Origin: Ectobius pallidus
Taxonomy: Eukaryota; Arthropoda; Insecta; Blattodea; Ectobiidae
Assembly (NCBI GenBank): GCA_964059195.1
Contig: CAXKWD010000005.1
Span: 91,959,882 to 92,023,881, forward strand
Length of the DNA: 64,000 nt
Direction: 5' to 3'
The position numbers and the translations under genes were made by a program. The number at the start of each line of letters is the position of its first letter. Positions within the stretch are counted from its first letter, which is position 1. Under the pieces are notes generated by a model. It was not told the DNA's origin and did not search any database. It was given only the letters and a program-made list of their open reading frames with translations. Of this stretch, positions 53,701 through 63,100 are shown in pieces.

Positions 53701-56700
53701 TGTGAGTCATATAATTTCTTTTAATTACATACCAAAGAAATAATGTCTCAAGGTTTTTTCCCCCCTTTTTTTTTGTCTCTCTCTCAAGACCATACTCTAT
53801 GTTCACTTGTATTTTTCATTAGACAATACATTTTTGTAAATAATTTTACATAGGTACTCGGACCTGGAAGAGTCTCTGGCTGAGCTAGAAGCTGATTTCA
53901 AGCAACGAGAGTTCAAAACTGATGCTACAATTAAACAGCAGATGAAACTAATCGACCATCTACGTAGAGAAGTGCAAGAAGCAGGCAAAAAGAAAAAGGT
54001 ATTGGCATCTATTACAATTGTAATTGTGCATTGATTTGAAAATTCTGTACTTTAGTACAATGCTGCAATTTATTAGAAATCGCCAATTTTGTCTACTAGG
54101 TTTTTTTCATTTCCAAAACATCTTTTTTACTTTCTCCCCTTCACCCTTCATCCTCATACTTCCTAGCTCTGAAGGTGGATGTACCCAGTCTTGTTTATTA
54201 GTCCCAGCATGGGGGAGATATACTGATTGTACAGAAATCAAATGTGCCCAAAATAGAAATGATTCCTATTGCTTTATTATAAGATGCTGTTTGGAAGGTT
54301 CAGGGTTTAATGATGATATGCAGTGGACGAAAATCATTTCTTCTTATACTGTATGCTTTTTTGTATAATTACATGATTTTATTTTGTTTCCAGACTTTCA
54401 CCAACAAACTATTTGGCAGTCGGCAGAAAGAGAATAATCCACTGCTAGCAAATGCACTTTCCTACAGAAATAGAGAAGCCTTTCATCCATATAAGTCTAC
54501 TAGCAGATTGAAATCTTTCAGGGAAACACCATTGAAGGAAGCAAACAGTTCAGGTGTGAATATGTGTAGTTCTATTTAGAATACTGGTACTCATCTTTAT
54601 AACATGCTAAAAGCTTACATTTAAGTAACCCCCAAGGATATTTCTGATTTTTTTAAACTCACAATGTTGTGTTTTTGCGATCAGCTAAAAATCAGTATAT
54701 TTACGATCTCGTTCTTCTGGCAAAACTTTCAACCTCATGTTTATTTTTGTGAAAAAAAAACCTATTCATTCATTAGATAAAAATGAAATTATAAATGCAA
54801 ATTTACAGATTGCTCTTATCGTTTCTTTATGGAATAAAGATATTACAATCGAACGCAGCTGATGACTGACAGAAAAAATTCTAACAACACAATACATCAT
54901 TAAAAGTAACAATTTTTATAAATACATCCTGGCTTGTGATCTTAATGTTGGATTAGGATTGATTTTGGGTGAAGAATTTCAGTGTTCAATGAATTTTAGT
55001 GGCCATTAGAAAAATAATTGATTATATTTCTCAGACTACACACATTAACCATCAGTTATTTAGCCATCAAATCCTTCCAAATTTTCTATATTTATTGAAA
55101 ATAAGATAATATAATATGGTTTATTGTCACATATGCTTGCAATTAATGAGCAAATGCTCCATAAACAGGTGATTCATCAGGAAGTTATTATATATTTGTA
55201 TGGATAAGCATAATTTGCAGCTCTGAATTCCGTCATGTGCAGAATTAAATTTCACACTCAATTAATTCTAACATTTGGATTATCCATGTTTTTCAATTAT
55301 TCATGTATGTCACGGTCCCAATTAACACTGATAATCGAGAGTTCATTGTTAGTCCAGTCAATGAATGCTCTAAAAGAGGTGTAGAGGGAAATGGAAGGAA
55401 CACAATTTTTGACTATGGGACTTTGTTTGGACTAGTTAGGAGATAAACATACTAAAAGTCCTCACTCCTAGGAGGTGAGCGGGGGGCAGGGGGGCCCTTA
55501 GAAGATCCCTTTTTTCGGGTTTTCGCTTATATCTCGGAAACTATGGGTCCTAGCGATAATATTGCTCTATATACAATTAAAGCTGACAAAATGGTCCACA
55601 AGATTGATTCTGTTAATGTTTTCGCTATCTCTTCTAGTTTCCGAGATATACGCGCTCAAAGTTAGCTAATTTTGAAAAAAAATAAAATTGCCTCGTGTTT
55701 TTGACCATATTTCATTGGCTAACTCTTCGGCCCTTCGTCCAACGAAAAAGTCCGAAGAAAGAAAGTTGTAGAGAATTACATGTCCTTCAAGAATATATGA
55801 TATTTTGCGTTTTATCTTTAACCGTTCATATGTTAAAGCAATTTTAACTTTATGTGTAAATTCCGGGATTTTGCAGAAAAACTTAACTTTCGTATTTTCC
55901 GTTATTCCACTGCTCTAACTCTATATAAAAGCCAATATATACATATTTATATGCATAAATAGTATGTACTATATATAAGTTGTACATAAAGGAATTAATA
56001 TGCATATATGTATTTTATAATAAATTTTCAAATAACATATATGCCTATGCATAGTCCACTCAATGAATGAATGGAGGGAAATGGAACACAATTTTTTACT
56101 TTGAGACTTTGTTTGGACTAGTTAGAAGTTAAACATACTAAAAACCCTCCCTCCTAGGTGGTGAGCGGGGGGCAGGGGGTCCGTAGAAGTTACCTTTTTT
56201 CGGTTTTTCTTTTATGTCTCAGATACTATGGTTATTTGGCAAAGAGGTTCCACGATATCTGCCATTTGTGATGGGTATGTCAATTTTGTGAACAGTCACT
56301 ATCGTGGAAGGAGTATCACTGTAGTGTTTGATGGGTACACAAGCTCATCCTCAAGTACAAAGGTCGCTGAGCAGCAAAGGCGGTACCGTCTCAGCAAGTC
56401 AGCCGACATACACTTCAATCAGGAGACAGTCTTAACTGTGAAGCAGGAAGACTTCCTGTCAAATGCTCACAGCAAAAGTCAGCTGATTAAGATGCTGGAG
56501 GTCGCACTACAGGCACATGGAGTCAGAACCCTTCAAGCACAGAATGATGCGGATGTCCTCAGTGTAGACACGGCTGTGGAGTTGTCACGTACCACCGCTG
56601 TAGCTGTTGTTGGTGAGGATGTCGACCTAACAATCCTGTTGATGGCCAAAACACCTGGTGACCAGGACATAAATTTCGTCAAGCCTGGACGTGGAAACAT

Positions 56701-59700
56701 AAAACCTACACTGTTTTCTACCCAGGAGCTTCAGACCCAGGGGCTGCAAGACATACTCTTTTGGAAGGCTGCTGAGGTGATATCGCACCCAGTGAAGGCA
56801 TGTAGAAATAGTAAGCTGGGATTTCTCAAACTGTATTTGAGGTCTCCAGATGTCCAGGGAGCAGCTGCAGTTTTCTCAGACCCTTCCTCAACAAAGGATG
56901 ATATAGAGGAAGTTGGGAAAAAGTGTATTTTGAGGTGGTACGGGGCCCCACCTAAAGAGAAATCTCTAAACGCTTACCGTTACCAATCCTTCGTAAAATC
57001 GGTAGCCAATATCAAACCAGACATCTCATGCCTCCCACCAACCGAGGGGGCAGCGAAACAACATTCTCTGAGGAGATATCACCAAGTCCAGATGTGGTTT
57101 GGTCATGAGCTGCCTCCTCAGATGTATGGGTGGGAGTTAACCACCAACAAATTTCTATCCCCGGTGCACAGTGAGCAGCAGGCTGCACCGGATGAAATAT
57201 TAAAATCTATTTTTGTCAGTGCACAAAGGATTGTGCCACCACCAAATGCAGATGCAGATGCAGAAAAGCATTTCTCAAGTGTTCCCCTACGTGCCAAAAC
57301 TGCCAGGGGAACTGTCTTAATGGGGGGCCCCTTTTGGACAATGAGGATGAAGAACTCGACATTGATCCTCTGCCGGTTATCCAAGAAGATGTATCTACAG
57401 ATGTATCTTTCTCTACGGATAAAGAAGAAACCGACGCAGAACCCACCCCAGAACCAAGTTCCCATGACCAGCCAGGACCATCCCGCTCCAAGAGAGTCAA
57501 GAATATATAATAATTATTTTACTAAAAGGTGTAAATATATTATTAAATTAAACGTAACACAGTTTCAAAGAAACATTTACGAGTTAATGTGTTAATAAAA
57601 AAGTTATGTACAAATTGTTCTTGACTCTGGAATTACCCTACCCCAATGCCTTTGCGGAGCGAATGTACAGTTAATATATAATATGTTAACTGTGTATTAT
57701 ATATAATATACATTGAGTACAAGTATTATTGCCTATGAAGGGGGTTATTATGGCTCCAAAATAACAATAAAGATCCTCTATAAATTGTCAACTTTGAGTA
57801 CTATCAGAAATTTCGATCATATATATATAGTAATTGTATTTATGTAGGGGTAGGAGGTGGAGCTCTCAAAGTGGTTCCATTAGATTCGGGGTGTGGAAAA
57901 TAGTTTTCAACTACACCAAACAATAAATTCATCAATTCTACACCAAACAATATTAATTTTGAAAATATAGTATAAATACTTATATATACATATAATTTCT
58001 TTATGTGCCACATATATAGTATATACTATGTATACATGTAAATATATACATATAAATATATACATATAACTATATATCATACGTATATATTGGATTTTAT
58101 GTAGAGTTTGAGCAGTGGAACAACGAAAAATACACAAGTTAAGGATTTTCTACAAAATCCCGGAATTTATACATAAAGTTAAAATTGCTTTAAGGTTTGA
58201 ACGTTTGAAGATAAAGCGCAAAGTATCATATATTCTTAAAGGACATTTAATTCTCTAAAACCTTTGTCCTTATGACTTTTTTGTAGGACGAAGGGCCGAA
58301 GAGTTAGCTAATGATATATGGCATGAAACGCGAGGCAATTTTATTTTTTTTCAAAATTAGCTAACTTTGAGCGCGGATATCTCGGAAACTAGGAGAGATA
58401 GCGAAAACATTAATAGAATAAATCTTGTGGACCATTTTATCAGCTTTAATTTTGTATAGAGCAATATTATCGCTAGGACCCATAGTTCCCGAGATATAAG
58501 CAAAAAACTGAAAAAAGGGATCTTCTGAGGGCCCCCCGCTCACCTCCTAGGAGTGAGGACTTTTAGTATGTTTACCTCCTAACTAGTCCAAACAAAGTCC
58601 CAAAGTCAAAAATTGTGTTCCTTCCATTTCCCTCTACAACTTTTCATTGACTGGACTATGTAGTTTTAAATGATCCTTTTGCAACAATGTTCTGATTGAC
58701 AGGAGAGCATACTTGAAAGAAGGAAATTTGGTTACAATGGTCTGGCTACAAAGTTAAATAACCCAAAGTATAAAAATAATTCTTCCTTGCTTGATTTCTA
58801 GAATTTTACTGTTGTTTTTCGTTTGTTCAAATATAATTATATAAAATGTGTGTATCGGTATTGTGCCCAGGTCTGTACTGTTTTTATTTTTGTTTTATGT
58901 GTTACTTTGTGTATATGACTGGGATAATAATTGGCATGTGTTCGAAATTATTCTTTAAGTCAACCATTAATAAAATTACATTAAAACGTATCACCGATTT
59001 TGGGGGGGAAAATATTACTTTTAGGAAAATAGCACTGCTTGGGAAAAATAACACTTCTTTTGGGAAAAAATAATACCTTTTTTTTTAAATTTAATTAAAT
59101 TAAATTGATAAATACACCTTCTGCATGTCCCTATATATTTGTTTTTATATTTAATTGTGAATGGCTTATAGCAAAAGATTGTGTAAAATCTTTGTAACGT
59201 GTATTTTGCAGAGCATGGGCAGAAGATTCCAGTTACTACAGCAACTCCTCTTACACCACTGCCACAGAAAGCAATCACACACCTGGTACAGTCCCCTGGA
59301 ACACAGACGCCAACCTCATTTGCAAGACAGCCGACACTACAACGGATGCATTACAACATTCCTCATAGATTTGAGCAAAAGTTGTGCATGCGCACAATTA
59401 AGTGTGCTGCTTGTTTAGACAGCGTTCAGTTTGGTCATTATGTCTCTACTTGCCAGGAGTGCGGAATAACCACCCATCCGAAGGTATGCTTCACTTACAA
59501 TCATCAAGTAGTGTTCATGATTAGGAATGAAATTATGAAATTAATATAGGTAATACTATGAGAGGTCCGAATTTGTTTTGAGAAAATAAGAACCTCGAGT
59601 TATATTTACTATGACTATTTAGCGAATATTCACAGGGTTAAGCGTGTAAAGAATAATAAAAAAAAAAAAAAAAACCACGGAAATTAATAAAACTACGCTG

Positions 59701-60114
59701 TCATTGTAAGCAAGATAGCCTATGGTGATAAGCCATATGATATATCGATCATCATGCCATCATTGATAGTTGCTCTTTGTGCGACATCTTATCAGCTGTG
59801 AGCTATTGTATTTTGTAGATTAACCTCATTGCTAAAATATGTGTCGTTCATTATGGCATAATTCACTAACTCCAAAAATGGCCATTTTGAGTTATATATA
59901 CTACTACATTGATGAAGGAATGCTTTATAGGCAAGTAGAACTCACTAATTGATATCTTGACCCATTTTCAAGTAAGTAATATTTTTGTTTCACCAAGTCC
60001 ATATATTCAGTGGTTTATTCTAACTTTAAAACAGCTGTATCTCAAAACTGAGATTTTGTACTTAGTGACTTCTGCCAGAACGATGACGATATCTCCTTTT
60101 GCTCATATGCAGCT

Positions 60115-60148
<34 letters not shown>

Positions 60149-63100
60149 AAATTGTTGTGTTCAATGGTTAGTTTTATTTTTTATCAAAGAAGCTACAGGT
60201 ATGAAGATGTTTCAACGTTCAATCCTTGTGAATTTACCTCAAGAACAAGTGAAAGTGATAAAAATTAAACAATAAAATTATGATGTTGGACACTTGCGAT
60301 TGGTTGAATTTCCACATACTGTATTCTTATACTGGATTGGTCAGTGATTCATAAGCTAAATAGTCAAAGTGACTTCAAAAGAAAGTTTGTTTCTGGTACC
60401 CTAAGAACTCTTTCACACTTTTTTTTTAACATAATAAATTTTATTTTATTTTATATATGATGCATAAGTTGGACCTAAAACCCCGAAGAGCAGAAGCTCT
60501 TGCTTGGAGGCAGTTTCAGTACAGTATTATATTTTTACATGTGCAAATGAAGTACAGCAAACTCCCAATTATCTGGGTTAATTGGAACTGTGACATGCAT
60601 GAATAATAAAAAAAACATCCAAATGTTAGAATTAACCAGGTGTGAGATATTGAATTTCTTGCATTTTGTCACCATATTGTGTATATGTCGAAATTAAGTA
60701 CGAGGAATTATAAATCTGTTGAAATAAAGTGCGGGAAATTGGAGATATTCAAAATAATGTGCTGGAAATTCGAAATAAAGTGCAGTAAATTCTAAATAAA
60801 GTGCCGAAATTCAAAATTTTCGCACAGGGATAATTTGCAAACCAGATAAATAGCCCATGGAAAACCGGGAGTTTGCTGTACATGTAATGTTAATTTTACT
60901 GATCTTAAGGCTAAATAGTATAACATCATGAAAAAGCAAGGCAAAAGCTGAGAGTAATGGAATAACTCAATGATCATGATGATGATGAAAAATAAACAAT
61001 AATTATCATGATAATAAGTAACAGGAAGCCTGAGAAGACCAAGTGACAACAAAAGCTAATTTAAAATGGATGAATATTAATGATTTATATATAGAGATAG
61101 GAATTTTTCGGTGTTTTCAAACCGAAGAAAGCGGTACTTTGAAATGTGAAATTCGGTGGGTTCAATTGAACTTTTCGGTGCTTTCAAAACTACAGCCGAT
61201 TCACGGGAAAGCATACCTTTTATGTGATCAATGGAATAAAATTCATCTTTCTGATATTGGAAAGCCCTATCCTAGCATCTTGAGGCCTTATTAATTTACT
61301 ATTCGACAATTTTCACAGCAACAATCACGACAATCATGTGAGGTCTTATCATAAAACAAAACCAAAACGATGCCAAACTCTAAAGAGAACTAAATACGTC
61401 ATACTAGTACTAATCCTAATAATCGATAGAGCTTGTAAAAATACAATACAAAGTTATTTTTCATACTGAAGGTCGATCGTGACGTCTTGCGGTAAAAGTC
61501 CAAAGAGGTTTTAAAAACACAATATGAAGGTACCATATCTATCCGAATATAAGCCGCCCCTGAATTTAAGCCACACCTGCCTTTTTGGCAATAAAGTAAA
61601 GTAAAAATAATTAAATTAATCCCAAAGTGAAAAAATTAATTGCCTCATATCCATAATATTAAAGTAACACATTTCTTAGCCGAAATAGGCCTTAAATAAG
61701 AAAAATAAAGTATCAGCTGACTTAAGTTATGATATTCTAACTTTATTTAATATAATTAAATAAAACTGGCGAAAAAGAAAACAGAAATCAGTACTTTACA
61801 CTTCATATGACTTTCAGGGTTGAATTTTGCGCGATTTTTCTATTCTTCATAATTGCACTTTCAGTTACCATCAGTTCAAAATTGCCTTTATTCACATTCC
61901 CATACGTTACGGCATTTTTTTTACTTCTGAACAGCTCATAATACATGCATATTCTGTAATACCGCTATCAATAATGCCCAAAATACGCAAAACATCACTT
62001 GCTTACGCATTTTTACGATGCTTCGATTAAAATCGATACGTTTTCGATGTTAAATCGATTAATATATCGATAGTGCTGGAGATTCGAGATAATCGATAGA
62101 TGGTGGTGCTTGGAGGAGGGGAACCAGCTACGATGGATCAACCGGCTATATTGTGCTCAATTTTACAATTACTGCCTAAAAACACTTGTGCGCGATTTTA
62201 AGCCGCAGGCTCATTTTGCTGGACTTAATCTAGGAAAAAATTGCGGCTTATATTAAGATAAATACGGTACTTTAGCGTTCAGCAAGTTTCCAATAATTTT
62301 CGTTTTTGGCCTCTTTCTCGTAAAAAAGTAAAAATTCGTGCCAAAATCGCATTTTAAAGTAAAAAATTCGCACCAAAATCGCATTTTAAAGTAAAAATTC
62401 TCGCCGAAATCGCATTTTCATGCAAAATTCGCATCAATTCGCGAGTTCAAAAAGCATTTTTCAGGGTACTGTTGTGTGTGTTGAAGCTAGTTATCATTCC
62501 TAATACAGTTCTAAATAAAAATCGTTAAATTCGCGATCGCGAAAAATTCCTATCCCTATTTATATATGATTTTTTAATTCTAGATTTGAAGACTACAAAC
62601 CTACATGTAGCTAAACCTGGATGTAATTTGATTTTAGAATGATACAGATGAGGACGGAAACTAGAATTGTGTGGTAGACCAGCAGAATTGAAAGATTTGG
62701 GTTCTACTGAAGTATGAGTTTTATTACATCTTATGCTGTGTTCATGTGGAACCACTAGGAGTTTTCTTATTTTTATGGTAGAATTTTAATAAAGAATAAC
62801 TCTAAATTTTGTTAATGTTAAATACATTAAAATCTGAATAGATTACTTCATTGTGTAGTCCAGGTGCTTTTTAAGCAGAGTTAAAGTTAATGGAGTAAGA
62901 ATAGTTTCTTCCCCATCCAATAATACCATAATAAATAATAGATTCCACTAAGTTAATGGGCTTACAGTTACGACGATTTATAAATTTACATGTTGTTTTT
63001 CAAATTTTAGTACATGTGTAAGATAAGTGTACCGGTATTCCATTTCAAATTTTGTTGAACAATAATCCTCAAATATTTCATTTCTGTAGATTCGTACGCC

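Larger units (their letters stand above)
55350..58658 (+). mobile_element. Academ-like DNA element with long TIRs and XPG gene
   Basis: Ends TAGTCCAGTCAATGAA and inverse, flanked by a 3-bp TGT duplication (55347-55349, 58659-58661). Inverted similarity continues for about 600 bp (55350-55965 and 58045-58658). The first 11 bases equal those of the element at 48963. A second copy of the left terminus (TAGTCCACTCAATGAATG) starts at 56052, just before the nuclease ORF, so the element is composite. Confidence 0.78.

Noticed and set aside
56228..57595. 455-codon ORF as a host gene
   Set aside because: It lies within TIRs with a 3-bp duplication, and the last 130 codons are in the wrong frame after a one-base slip.
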